Positions 34,262-46,384 of a DNA stretch of 64,000 nt are shown piece after piece. Location: NCBI GenBank assembly GCA_015680685.1, contig MNCI01026223.1, positions 55,073-119,072 on the forward strand, in the 5' to 3' direction. A program made the translations under genes and the position numbers. Below the pieces are notes generated by a model that did not search any database, was not told the origin of the DNA, and saw only the letters and a program-made list of their open reading frames with translations. Position 1 is the stretch's first letter; every line of letters starts with the position of its first letter. This DNA is from Gnetum montanum. Lineage: Eukaryota > Streptophyta > Gnetopsida > Gnetales > Gnetaceae.

Positions 34262-35128
34262 TGATGAGTGGCGAGGTACCCCTACACTCAACTATATGAA
34301 TATGAGCATGTACACACGATCTGGTCGAACTCCGTAGACAAACTAGTTGTGGCACCTAGATAGTTACACATTGATCATAGTTCACTAACTTCCCACCTGG
34401 ACTACTAATTGCTTTGTCACATATGGTTTAGTCCAGCATGAGGTGTATGATGTGATTCCTAACACTAGGCTACTCCTAGAGACAATGAAAAATAATCTTG
34501 ATTTAAGATAATAAGCAATAGGAAACAAAATCTAAACTAGCCTAAGTGTGATGAGCATCCATCCTTAATCATCCGTAGACATCTTGGACTTCGTGTACTA
34601 CTTCTGGGGTTACCAAGCACATATTACTCAAAGCACTACTAGATACACTACTATGTTACCAAGTAGTTACACTTAAATGTTCGTGATTAAGATGTGCTCA
34701 TTCCACATTTAACAACATAAATAGTAAATGATGATAAAAAAAATATTAACTAAGAAAAAAATAAACAATAATCAATAATTAAACAATTAAAAACTAAGTG
34801 AATGCTACAATGATGGAGTAATCTCGATCTTTATTGCTGGTTGTGTGCGTGACCAAGTATGTCACACTCGAACAAAGGTTCCGTACAATTATAAACATCA
34901 CATTACGAGCATGCACTAGGGAAAGAATTGAAAACTAACTGAAAACTGACAAAAAGACTCTACCCTAAGACTTACCAACTTCCTCCTCTCCTATGCACCT
35001 AAATGCTATATTTATAGGCTTACACAGGAATCATGATATTGTGTATTCAATATCATTATCTAGGCTACGATATCGCATACCCAATATTGAGGATCTGATA
35101 TCGGGGCCTGGCAAACCATGATTCATCA
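34262..35128 (-). repeat. E3 5' LTR
   Basis: TGATGAGTGG…GATTCATCA, 867 bp, collinear with 25931-26797. Confidence 0.93.
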
Positions 35129-35420
35129 TTAATCAACAAGTTATTCTAATTTTAGTTGAATCTCCTTCATACATATCTTAAATCACTTTAATATATTTAT
35201 TAGAGATGTTTTTCCTTTGTAAAGCCCACCAAATAATATCTCTAGGCACTCTATCATATGCTTTTTCCAAATTAATAATGATCATACATAGATTTTTTCT
35301 ATGGTTTTTTAATTTCTTCATTAATTGTTATATGAAAAAATTGCCTCTGTAGTATATCTCCTTGGCATAAATCCAAATTGATTTTTTGAAACTATTGATT
35401 CAAGTTTGAGAAATATTTAT
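35129..35420 (-). mobile_element. RTE-type LINE, 5' remaining portion
   Basis: Minus strand translation matches the RT segment upstream of that at 24998-25930: QFGFMPRRYTTEAIF, a LEKAYDRVPRDIIWW equivalent, then YIKVI-x-DMYEGDSTKIRIT. Together the two pieces form one 5'-truncated LINE with E3 in its middle. The first five bases belong to the E3 target duplication. Confidence 0.75.
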
Positions 35421-36119
35421 TTATATGATGAAAATAAATCATAATGATGATAAAAGCATCAAAATTAACTTGAAATGAGATAAATTAGCATAAAATATAA
35501 TCAATCTTTCTCTTCTTCTTTTGAAGGTTGAATATCTTGAAGCTTTGATGATCTTTAAACCTTTTAAGACATGTGAAAGCTTAAAAATTATGAAGTTGTG
35601 AGATCAATGTAAAAATAATTTTGAATTAAATATGAGAATTGTGATATGAATTATTTAAGAAAATGATAAACACTTTAAATATTTATGAATCATGAAAGGA
35701 GGGTTGCATCTATGAGATTGCTTGAGAATTCTTCAAAATTTATTGTTGAAATTTTAGATTTTTATGAGAACTTGAGAGCTTCAATGCTTAAAAATGGAGA
35801 AATTCATCAAATGGATTGATATATGAGTAAAATAGAAGGAAAAATAAAGTTATAGCACTCATGATTGAAAATAAATGCACCCTCACTTTTTTCATTCACT
35901 TGATTTAATTCTCAAGTCTGTAACTGCTATTTATAGTATGAGAGAAAGGCTTGGATCCTTTTTTATGTGATTTTATCCCCTTGAAATTGGTTTTTTCTAT
36001 CATTTCTTTGAATTTTATGATTTCTCCTTTGTGTACAACTTTGATTCTTAATCTTTTTAAACATGAAACATGAGAAAGAAAACATTGAAAAACTTAGACA
36101 TTGTGCTAAAAGTTGACAG
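35421..36119 (+). repeat. R3 copy 1, right part
   Basis: Collinear with 37970-38702 (GATGATCTTTAAACCTTTT and AAATTCATCAAATGGATTGA in both). It ends AAAAGTTGACA. Confidence 0.65.
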
Positions 36120-37370
36120 TCCCTTCTTCGATGTCTACATTTTGGAATTATTGTTTGTTGAAATTGATACTTAAGTTATTGTTGAATTTGAGTCATTCCT
36201 TTCTTGATGGTCTTCAATTTTGAAAATCGTCTTAAGTATAAAGTTTTATTGAGCTTTAATTTGATTCTTGATAAAATTTGTATACCCTCCTTGAATTTAT
36301 AGGCATAATACTTCTAAAATCTTCTTCTATTAGAATTCTTTGAGTGTTATTATTTCTTTGAGACTACGATGAGGTTAAAAATTCTTCATTTTGTGGTTGG
36401 AAATTCTTCAATCTTTCAAGATTGATATTTTCAAATCTTCTTGTCTTGAGACATGTATTTGTGTAATTTATTAAGCTCTTTGTAATTGTGAGAGTTTCAA
36501 TTCTTTTAATACTTCTCCAGTATTTGGCTGAAACTTTCTTTGATATTTTTGAGATGTTGGGTGGTAGTTTCTTTAATTTCTTATGTCTTTCCTCTTTCTT
36601 GAAGTTTTCCCTAATTTTGGTGGCTTATTTTGTACCATTTTCTATTTCTTGAGGCTATTTTGGCCACCATTTGGATCTTTTAAGCTAATATGAGCATTTT
36701 GAGTTCATCTTGGACTTACATTCTATGTCTCTTTGGACATTTTATACCTCTTTTGGACAATTTTTAATCTCTTTTTGGTCATTACATTGTGGCAAATGAA
36801 AAATTGTGAGAGAGATTATGGATATGTCCTGTTTGAGCACCAATGAAGGACTAGACATAGGGGCATTTAGGAGAGTTATTCTTTGTCATATTTAATATAT
36901 GAAAATTTTCTTTCACATATTTGTTAATAAGACCTTGAGAATTTTCTTTGTTCTTTGGCTACAATCAGAAAAGAATTGTAATAAAGGATGCTTCTCCTTT
37001 ACCTTCTTTTTGAGAGACTATCTTCTGTTCTTCTTTCTTTTTTGAAATTTCAAAGGATCTTTTGTCCTTGTATTTGAAGAGAATTTAATCTTATTCTTGC
37101 AATATTTGAGAGGATTTGGTGTTTTTTTTTGAAATCTTTGAAGATTTGAAGTTCTTTAACTGATCTTTGAACAAAGCTTTAAAGAAATGCATCATTCATC
37201 AATCATTTTGAACAAAATATGCCTCGTAACCTTTCAAACATGATTTCAAATGAATTCTTCAAAGATTATTTATTAATCTTTGATTAGATTAGTTCTCCTA
37301 TGTTTAATCATGCCTTATAAATCTTTAAAGCTAGGATTCAAACCTTGAAGCCTTGATGCCATCAAAGGAG
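36120..37370. other. Sequence between the two R3 copies
   Basis: T-rich, no domain or long ORF. If R3 copies are LTRs, this 1.25 kb would be a noncoding internal region, as in LARD-type non-autonomous elements; no primer site was recognised. Confidence 0.35.
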
Positions 37371-38702
37371 TATGTGAAGAAGCTTGAAATGAATTCTTGA
37401 TTTAACTATATCACAAAATGTCTCTAACATCACTTGAAATCGATATCTAATTAAATGTTATCACTAATTATTATTGAAACATTAATAAATAGATATTTCT
37501 TGGAAGAAATTTTCACATATTGCTATCATCACTTGACATGATGAGGATTGATATCTTTAGTATCTTTTTTGAATTTTAACATATTGAGCTACATCACTGG
37601 AGTGATGAGAATTGAGATCACAACAAACCTTGTTGATTTGTATCACTAGAATTAATGCATAGTGATTGATGAAAAAATTATTTTTTGTATGCACGATTTT
37701 AATGTAATCTACTTCGTTTTGGCTCAAATTTGTGATGAATCTACATGCCTTTTGATGTAGAACTTGAATCTAAAAATGAATTGATGATTTGAAGCAACTT
37801 TAATATGAAAGAAGTAAAAGAGAGAATGAACTTGAACTTTGACATGAAATGACATATTTAGATTCTTGACAATGCATCATTCAATCAATGATTTGATGCT
37901 ACTTGACTTCTAATCTTAAAAATAGCTAAGAAATAACTTGAAAGGAATGAAACATTTATATATATAGGATGAAAATGAATCATAATAATGATCAAATCAT
38001 CAAAATTGAGTTGAAATAAGATTAATTGACATAAAAAATACTCAATCCTTTTCTTCTTCCTTTGAATGCTAGATATTTTGAATCTTTGATGATCTTTAAA
38101 CCTTTTGAGATATGTGAGATTTGAAAAATTGTAAAAATGGGAGAGAATTATGAATTATGATATTATGAGATCAATGTAAGAAAAATTATGAATTGAATGT
38201 GAGAATTGTGATATGTAGGACTTAAAAAAATGATAAAAGATTCAAAGCTTTATGAATCACGAAACTAGGATTGTAAATATGAGATTTCTTAAGAATTATT
38301 CAAAATTTATTGCTAGAATTTCAAATCTTCATGAAAAACTTAAGAGCTTTGATGCTCAATAGTGAAGAAATTCATCAAATGGATTGATAGAGGAGTAAGA
38401 GAGAAGGAAAAACAAAATTACAATACTCATGATTGAAAATTAATACTTCCTCACTAGTTGTTCCCTCACTTTCCTTAGCCTCTTGATTTAATTTTGAGGT
38501 CCTTGACCTCTATGTAAGGTAGGGGAGATAGGCTTGGCCCCTTCTTTATTTGATTTTATCCCCTTTACATTGTTACTTTTTATGATTTCTTTGATTCTCA
38601 TGATTTCTCCTTGGTGTACAGCTTTGATTTTTTAATTTTTTTAAACAGGAACCATGAAAAAGATAGTACTAAGAAAATTAGGAGTTGTGCCAAAAGTTGA
38701 TA
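37371..38702 (+). repeat. R3 copy 2 (uninterrupted, ~1.33 kb)
   Basis: It reads through ATTTATATATATAGGATGAAAAT at about 37960, the exact place where copy 1 is interrupted by the LINE. So it is the empty-site version of that insertion. It ends AAAAGTTGATA. Confidence 0.7.
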
Positions 38703-39300
38703 AACTTTAGCTAATTATATCTCATTTTTCAACTAGGATCCTACAATAAGTCATATTTCTAGATCTCATTTTAGATCTTGTATAAATCTTGTTGTCGATA
38801 TGATCTTTTTCCTAGGATTTGGAGCCTATTCAAGAGATTAAAACTATGTGAAGATCCTTTTTATAGTGTTGTTAGTTTAGGTAGGGTAATTTAGCATTTT
38901 TTTCTATTTCAGTTTGGTAATTTTGTTTTGTGTGCTTTGTTTGATTGATTTAATTTATTCAGTGATTAGTTACCAATGTGTTTGGAATTTTAAATATTTA
39001 ATATTTATTCCCTACAATTTATCAATTTCTAAGCTAAAATTTCATGTATGAAACATTAGTCAACATTTAGGCCAAGTTTTATGACTTTTAGACTACTTTT
39101 AACTATGTTTTATCTTTATTCCAAATTATGCCAATGCCTTTACCATAGAACTAGGGGTTTGGGCTATTTTTCATGTTTTTAACCTCTAAGATGACTTGTA
39201 ATGATGGTGATCTAGAAGGTAAAATTACTCAACATCATATTGTGAACCCTGAGGATATCTTACTAGCACATTGTGGCCTACTTTCAAGGTCATGATAGAG
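38703..39300 (+). repeat. R2 copy 2, right part
   Basis: Aligns with 12500-13060 (TACATCTCATTTTAGGAT…/ATATCTCATTTTTCAACT; GACAACCTAGAGGTC/GGTGATCTAGAAGGT). It ends where the gag relic begins. Confidence 0.5.
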
Positions 39301-40560
39301 TTCACAATAGACATCTAACATCATCTACTCTAATATTTTCTCCTCTACTATTTTTAGTATAGTTGTATATTTTTCATCAATAAAATCTTACATTTTCTCC
39401 ATCTTTGCTACAATGTCTAAAATAAATTTTTGTATTAGCAAAGTCTTTTGCTAAATCATCTCCTCCATTGGATCCTCATCTTTCCTTCTCTTGCAAGCAT
39501 GAATATCCTTCTTATGAAGGAATGGATCCCTATTATACTTCTTAACACTATTTCTCTTTTTAAGTTTAGCCTCATTTTTGGTCACTTAATCCATCAACCT
39601 TTGAATCCAATGGACTCTTATTTTTGATAATCTTTCTTAGGCATAGATCCCAAGAGTTTTTAGGATTTTGTTTTTGAGTCCATCTATTGTGTATCTCAAC
39701 TATTTACTTTAAAAAATAATGGCCTAGATAGCTATGCAACAATAAATAGTATCTACCCAAGGCTACATCAAGGAATTTATGTTTTTCCTATTTTCATACT
39801 TAAAAATTTATTTTCTCAAGCTGAACATTTTATAGTATGTTTGATACTTGTCATTGAATTGCTCTAGCATCATACTCCATCTTCTAATAGATTTTGGTTT
39901 TAAGGATTGATACAAGCTCTCTACTTCTTTTATGAGTGTCCTTTGTAATAATTTGTATTTTTTCTAATTATTCTCTATATTTTTCAAGGTACAAGAATTA
40001 TGGAAGATTTGTAAATGATGTTTTAAGTGTATATTCTAGGCTCCCTCAAATTTGAAAATGTCGTTCATATCAAGTGATTTGATGTGGCTATCCCTTTGAT
40101 GCCTAGTTGGGATATAAACAACCTTCTTGATATTAATCATAGTTATGATAGCAAGAAAGAATTCATCATAATCATCACATTCATCATAGTCTCTATCATA
40201 ATTATAACCACTTCTATGCTACCTGTTATATCATCTTTCATGTTTGTGCCCATGGTTTATATCTTTGTTATAATCATGGTTATCATTCCTACCTCCATTC
40301 CTATTTTGATCTCTCCTATTGTTGTCACCATGTTGTCCATATTAACCTCTTCTTTTTAGTCTACTCTCATCCTTGTTAGAGCTTAAGGATGAAGATGATG
40401 AAGAGGATGGAGAACTATGAGAGCCATGCTAACTTGCTCTCCAACCATGATCCCTTTGATTTTCTATTAGTAGTTTGCTAAAGAACCTAGGCTTAGAGGT
40501 TCTCCTTGTGTTGGATCCCATTCTTCCATTTTATTAGTTAGTTACTAGGATTAAGCATAG
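39300..40560 (-). pseudogene. E6: Athila-like gag, central and C-terminal part
   Basis: On the minus strand the order is: Ser-rich (SHSSPSSSSSSS) and Arg/Asn/His-rich linker (40100-40480), IKSLDMNDIFKFEGA with the capsid-domain start (about 40060), the capsid domain to about 39560, then a K/E-rich tail to 39320. The tail is almost identical to E0 6190-6275. Stops and frameshifts abound. The plus-strand ORF 40084-40359 is its antisense shadow. E6 gag resumes at 46900-47258. Confidence 0.75.
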
Positions 40561-40669
40561 CCACAGGTTAGTAATTTCATCTACATTGAAAAGTAAAGGA
40601 ATTTAGCAATTGGATATTTCTAAATGATATCTTGTGTTCTTTTTTTTAAACTGTGATGTTAATGGGATG

Positions 40670-41164
40670 TGTCACATTGCCATTCCCAAATGAAAACGTT
40701 CTAGAATCATGATGGTGTTTCTTTATAAGAAATGATGTAATTATTATAATAATACCTAAAAAAACATTGTAATAATGGGCTTGTTTCTTGAGGTAATGTT
40801 TGTAGAATTGACTTGAGGTATTTATACCTAGGGATTAGAGGTTGTATCAGTATGAAATTGCAAAGTTGAAAAAAGTAAGTAATAGGAGCTAGGTGAAGTA
40901 GAACAAGAAGGTGACTAGCCATCCCTTCTAGTTGGTTACAGTCCTAATCATGGTGGTAATACTATATTGTTCATAAGGGATAGATGTTGAAGCAAAATAG
41001 CCCTAAGAAACCCTTATAGCATGACTTAGATACATTATTCTGTTATTAATAAAATTTCCTCTTTCATTTTTTTTTGCATTTTTCCTTATCATATTTATTA
41101 TGCATAATGTTAAATGCTACATATATTTGACATTTTCAATGGAATTCAATAATGGAATGTTATA
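40670..41164 (+). repeat. R4 copy C (LTR-like, ~0.5 kb)
   Basis: TGTCACATTGCC…GGAATGTTATA. It is collinear with 46385-46866 and 62739-63075: AAATGATGTAATTATTATAATAA, then GGTATTTATACCT…GGGATTAGAGGTT, and CATGGTGGTAATACTA are shared in order. Termini near TGTCACA and TGTTAYA and size suit an LTR. Confidence 0.6.
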
Positions 41165-42380
41165 ATTGTTATAAGAAAAAATCATGATTAAGGATCAATT
41201 AGAATCAAGAAAAAACTACAATCTAATGATAAGCCATGAGTTGTAAGCCAAGGTGAACCATGAACCATCATCAAATGTGCATCTTGTCCAAGATGAACTA
41301 TGTAAATTAAGAAGATATCTTTTTAGCAAGTTCCATGAATATTAGTGAGCACACTTTGATGGGATCTAACTATACATTAATGAAGTATATCTATTATAGG
41401 AGATTTTGATTAAAAAAAGGGTAACATTAGTCCAAGTAACTCTTAACCATTTCTTAGTAATGATAAAGTTTTCATTAGTTATGTATGATTTGAAATTGCT
41501 AGGTTTCAACTTAGGTAAGTAATTAAATAATCCTTTATATTTTCTTCATAAGGGTAGTAGTCACAAGCAAATCTTCTAGGAAATTACCTTGTTATTAAGT
41601 TTTAACATTCCTAGAACATCCAAACCCTAACAATATGATATTTTATACCCTTATCTGGTTTCAATCATTGGTGAACATAAGGAAGTGAAGCTACCCATAA
41701 AACCCCTCACTTTTATTTAATTAGAAAGAGTCCTTAATAAGGAGTTGGTAGGGAAACTAACATTTGTTCCAAAAGGATAGGCCTACATCATACCTTGAGT
41801 AAAATTGTCAAAATATATATGATAAATTCTTGTTTTAGAGTTTGCTTATCATTTGTAATCTAACTTAAGTTCCTTAGAAGTCCCAATGTTTCCATACATT
41901 AGCTTATTAAGGATATGTTAGCAAAATAGAAAATTTTAGAATTTTAAAATTATGAAAATTTAACTTAATTTTCATGCCTTGATACTATCTCTAATTTATA
42001 GTTCTTAGTGATGTGATTTCAATGATATTAGTTTCTTCTCAATTGGACATATGATTTGGAAGATATTGATGTCTAAAGTTTCTTGTAAAGTGTTTCTTAA
42101 ATTAAAATTTAAAAATTATAGAAAGTTAAAAATTTAATTTAATTTTAAAATTTTTGGACTTGGAGGGAAACTTGTCATCTTGATGTTGGTAATCAAAACT
42201 CTTAGACATCAATTTCCTAGCCACCAAAGCCAACCGTTAAGTTATGCATATAAAGGATATCTAATAATATTAATATTTTCTTTAGATATATATAATAAAA
42301 ATAATAAATAAAATAAATTACATTAAAAAAGCATCTCATGTAGTGTCATGAGACTACACTACAATGTGTTTCTTGACCAA
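41165..42380. other. R4-flanked block, left unrecognised part
   Basis: AT-rich. No domain seen and no gag or pol motif found. Matching sequence left of copy B is not evident. Confidence 0.35.
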
Positions 42381-43949
42381 GCTAAGGAACAATAGGCTAA
42401 CATTGTAGCATAGCTTGCAATCATGCTAAAATGTAGAAGGATTGCATAAGATGAGACTACTTGCAACCATGTTAACGCAAGATGGGACCATGCAAGATGG
42501 CATGGTTCATGATTATGTAGAGTAAATGCTATTTTGTACTTCCCTCATGTCCACAATGCATCAATGTAAGCATGTTGGCTATGTCAGAAAAAAAAAAAAC
42601 ACAAAAGCCTTGTGGTCTACTTGTCGCCATGTTCACCCTATGTGTGCCATCCTATCCTATCTTGCACATCTATGCTATCATGCCTTGTTACCATCACCCT
42701 CCTGGCCTTGCTTGCCTATACTTACCCACATCCTTGGTATCCACCACCAGCCTCCAATCCTCATCAGTTATCATCATCATGTTGTCATCACTACCATGGC
42801 ATGATGTTGCTATTCTTGTCATGCATACATTCACTAATAATTGCCATGCTTCCTTGCTCAATGTGTTGCTAGTGAGTACTTGCCACTTCTAGCATTGTAG
42901 AAACCCTCATTCCATTCTTTGCCTTTTGTAGAATTATAAACCTATGGTTTCTACAAATATCAAAAACACCATAGTCCCTACCTCTGTTAATGCTCATGGA
43001 CTTTTATAAGACTATAGATTCCTACCTCTTCTAGCATCCAAGACACAAGAAGTTTATATCTCCTTGGGTTGCAAAAATTAAAATTTTAAAATTTAAAATT
43101 TGATTTTTAAATTTAAATATTAGACCTAGGTCAAATTTAACCAATTGAGTCAAATGGCTTAGCTAGTAAAAACTGGGATAAAAAAATTCATAATTAAGCA
43201 TTATAATCTTGGAGTAGTATTGGGATGGGTGATTGGTTGAGAAGCTCTTGACAAGTCTCAAAATTTGTGCCCAACTTTTGAACTTTAATAGTCCATAACT
43301 TTTAATCTTGGAAGTCTTTTTTGATTAATTTAATAGTAATTTCCAACAGATTTCAACCTCCAAGATGTAATGGTGAAGAGAGATTTGTCTTATGAGACTC
43401 TAAAAATTAGTTTTTAATCCTATTCCTTAAATTGTGCTTTAATAGTTTCAAGATCTAAATTTAGGATAACTTGGGAATTTGATGTTTATTTTCAATAAAT
43501 AAATAGTCATTACTAACATTTTTTAGCTCTTTGAATTCTATGATGATTGTTAGTCATTAAAGAAGCTAGTAATTAGGCCATAGTTTAAACTATGCCTTGC
43601 TAGGCCCATAGCCTAGATTGACTAGCTATGTCTAATAATCTAATAGTTATGACTAACAAATATAAGCATTTAAGATCATCTTGGATTAGTATTCGGTAAC
43701 TAAGTTATACTTATAATTGAACATAGGTCACTAATTCCTATTTGGTCATTAGTTAGACTGCTATAGCTAGCGTTTTAAGAAGGATAGAAATGTCATTAAG
43801 AATTTAGGAAATGTATCCAATAATTTTCAAAAAATGAATTAAGTAGTTGGAGAATTGGTTGGCAAACCAAAAATGCAAAGAAGATTCATACCAAGCCAAC
43901 CATCAATTAGATCACTTGGTAGAGATTTATTGTCATGGAGAATCAGAAC

Positions 43950-45920
43950 CTTATTTTGATAAGGTATATGATATATATGGTGGGGAATAAGTTAGAAGAA
44001 AATCCAACTTTGAAAATTGTATTGTACAATGTGCTTAAAAGATCATTAACTAATGAAATATAACATTTTCTATCTCCACCTTGGGCCTTATATTAGCCAA
44101 AATACCAATATCCTCATGTCCTAGCAGAATTACAAGATTTGAATGTTGATGTGTTATGTCTACAAAAAGTATTTCCATGGGAATTTATATAGTAATTCTA
44201 ATTCAATTTAAGAAAGTTGGGATATGAAGGTATCTAAAAGTAAAAAGGTTCTTGTGATGGTTTTTCCTTCAAGTCCTATAGACTAGCATACTTCAGGAAC
44301 TACAATATTGATGATAATGTAATTTTCTATAAAGAAGCCAAGTTTGAGTTAATACAAAGATTTGAATGGAGATTAGAAGACATGATTTTTGAAATTAGAG
44401 AACATCAAGTCATGGAAAAGAAGAAAATTTGAGATTATAGAGAAGTCACATAGCCATGTGATGAGTGGCGAGGTACCCCTACACTCAACCATACGAATAT
44501 GAGCGTTTCACGCGTGATTCAGTCGAACTCCACAGACGGACTAGTTGTGGTATCTAAACAGTTATTCTTAGGTTATAGTTCACTGTCTTCCCATATGGAC
44601 TAGTGTTAAATTTGTCACATATGGTTTAGTCCAGAGTGAGGTGTATGATGTGTTCCTATACTAACGCTACTCCTGGATACAATGGGAAATAATATTAACT
44701 AAGCTAAGAGGGAGAGGGTGAGAGAGATCCTAAGCTAGCCTAAGTGCAATGAGCATCTATTCCTCAATCATCCGTACACATCTTGGACCTTGTGCATGAC
44801 TACCACTGGGATTACCAAGCACATGGCCTAAGTACGCTACTGGGTTACCAGGTAGTCACACTTAAACGCTTGTGATCAAGTCGTACTCATTTTGCGTTTA
44901 ACAGGAGTTTAGGGTGAAGAGATATTAACTAAGAAAGCATTAAATAACAATTAAATAAATAATTAAGCTAAGTGGATGCTGAAATGATGAAGTAATCTTG
45001 ATCTTTATTGCTGGTCATGTACATATCCAAGTACGTCACACTCGAATAAGGATGCCGTACAATTACAATCACCACACTGCGGGCATGCACTGGGAGAGAA
45101 GGGTTGAGAGAAGGACTACTTAAAACTTAAAAGAAGATCTAAAAACTAAGACCCCATTTTATCAGACCTATCTACCTCTTATTTATAGATGAGGAGACAA
45201 GCTGGAATATCACGTACGCTATATCACGTATGTGATATTGCGGCCAACAAAATGATAACTCATCACCTTGGATTTGGTACTCAAAATGTAGTCATTAGGG
45301 AGATATATGTGTGGTTAACACACATGTGATAGCTGATCTAACATGCCTAGATATTAGACTTTGTCAAGTATTGTACTTGATAATCAAATCAAGAAAAGTT
45401 TGAAGTATAAGCTAATCATAATTTATACTAGTCTCAACCCAATAAAATTCATCCTTTGTGAAGACTTCAATGTGAAACTTTGAAGTGGTATTCATTAATT
45501 CTTAATAAAAAATATGTGAGAGTGCATTTATAAGAGGAACCTTATCTAAACAAGATATTTTCATCCATTCAACATACAATCCCTTGGCCAGTGCATACTC
45601 CAACTACTTCAAATCCTTAATAGATAAGTTAAAATCCTTGAATTCAAGAATAGATGATGCTAATGAATAGTATTCATAAAATATCATAGTTCACTAATTA
45701 TGTTGCTATGATTACTAAAGACATGTCAACATTGTTCTTTGTCAAGATCCTAGATTATATTTGGTATCATACCTAGTTCTTCTAATTTATCAAGCTACTA
45801 AAGTTGATTCTTAAGAAAGAAGTTAAAGAAGAAGATAAAGTCCTACCATCTTGAACAAGGTTCTATGATCATATAGTTCTTATGGTGGAATTAGAATTGC
45901 ATATCTTAATTTTCAAGGTT
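43950..45920 (+). pseudogene. CCR4-type deadenylase-like pseudogene, copy A
   Basis: The translation follows the EEP-fold catalytic domain of CCR4 family poly(A) nucleases in order: LYNVL (44025), PPWALY, ELQDLNVDVLCLQK (the catalytic E of LQE changed to K at 44166), GYEG and IFYKEAKFEL, then after the solo LTR VVNTHV…LDIRLCQVLYL (45310), CEDFN (from CGDFN, 45460), LDYIWY (45750), VLPS…YDHIVLMVEL (45840-45890, the SDH motif with S to Y). The known enzyme removes mRNA poly(A) tails. Several stops, the E-to-K change and the LTR insertion make it dead. No introns are apparent, suggesting a retrocopy. Confidence 0.8.
44459..45265 (-). mobile_element. Solo Athila-like LTR
   Basis: 807 bp, TGATGAGTGGCGAGG…ACTCATCA on the plus strand, minus orientation, similar to the E3 LTR. 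Flanks are CCATG (44454-44458) and CCTTG (45266-45270), 4 of 5 identical. It interrupts the CCR4-like sequence between LREVT-like sequence and VVNTHV. Copy B at about 61665 has no insertion there. LTR-LTR recombination is the usual origin. Confidence 0.9.
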
Positions 45921-46384
45921 GATGAAATTTAGGGAGTTTCTTAAGTTTTCTTTTAGTTCTTATTTCTTATTTTTTATTTCATTTATATTTATAAATTAGG
46001 AAAAAAATATTTTGGCTACTATAAGTGGAAAAAAGGATTTCTCTACTTGTACTTAGGTAACCAAAGATATAAATTATACTTTATGTAACCTTGATTAGGA
46101 CTAGTGATTGGTGGTTAGTAGAGCTTTAATTCACTTTTTTTCATTACTTAGAGACTAAGGTAAGTATTAAAAGATAAGATTTATTTTTCTAAATATTTTT
46201 CTCACTTACATTTCATTTGAAAAATAAGAGGGAGAACTTTAAAATATTCCATGCCATTCAAAAAGAAAAATCAAAATATAAAAGTAATGGAGAATTGAAG
46301 CATTGAGCATGGAGGAAGCATTAGATCATGGAGAAGAATAATTAATGAAGATTCATTTGAGGATAAATACAAGCTGAGGTTATT

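Larger units (their letters stand above)
25931..35128 (-). mobile_element. E3: non-autonomous Athila-like element with an extra coding region
   Basis: Two 867-bp LTRs in minus orientation, a primer site beside the right LTR and a polypurine tract beside the left LTR define a 9.2-kb element. It holds a gag relic (31803-34129) but I find no protease, RT, RNase H or integrase. A 2-kb noncoding region and a degenerate extra coding region of about 2.6 kb follow, in the same sense. It is inserted in an RTE LINE whose reading resumes on both sides. Confidence 0.9.
42380..46384 (+). repeat. Duplicated CCR4-containing unit, copy A
   Basis: Collinear with about 59750-62738 once the solo LTR (44459-45265) is removed. 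Shared landmarks: a C/T-rich stretch (42600-42900 against 59880-60100), the 43200-43290 against 60415-60480 segment, the CCR4-like coding region, and the downstream region with GGTGGTTAGTAGA (46111, 62470). By eye roughly 70-75 percent identical. Confidence 0.7.

Noticed and set aside
40084-40359. 91-codon hydrophobic plus-strand ORF resembling a membrane protein
   Set aside because: It is the antisense shadow of the Asn/Asp/His-rich gag linker of E6; Ile/Val-rich translation is a by-product.
42526-42892. Three overlapping plus-strand ORFs of 86-106 codons
   Set aside because: They lie in a C/T-rich stretch of a duplicated unit; frames are not conserved in copy B (59836-60162).
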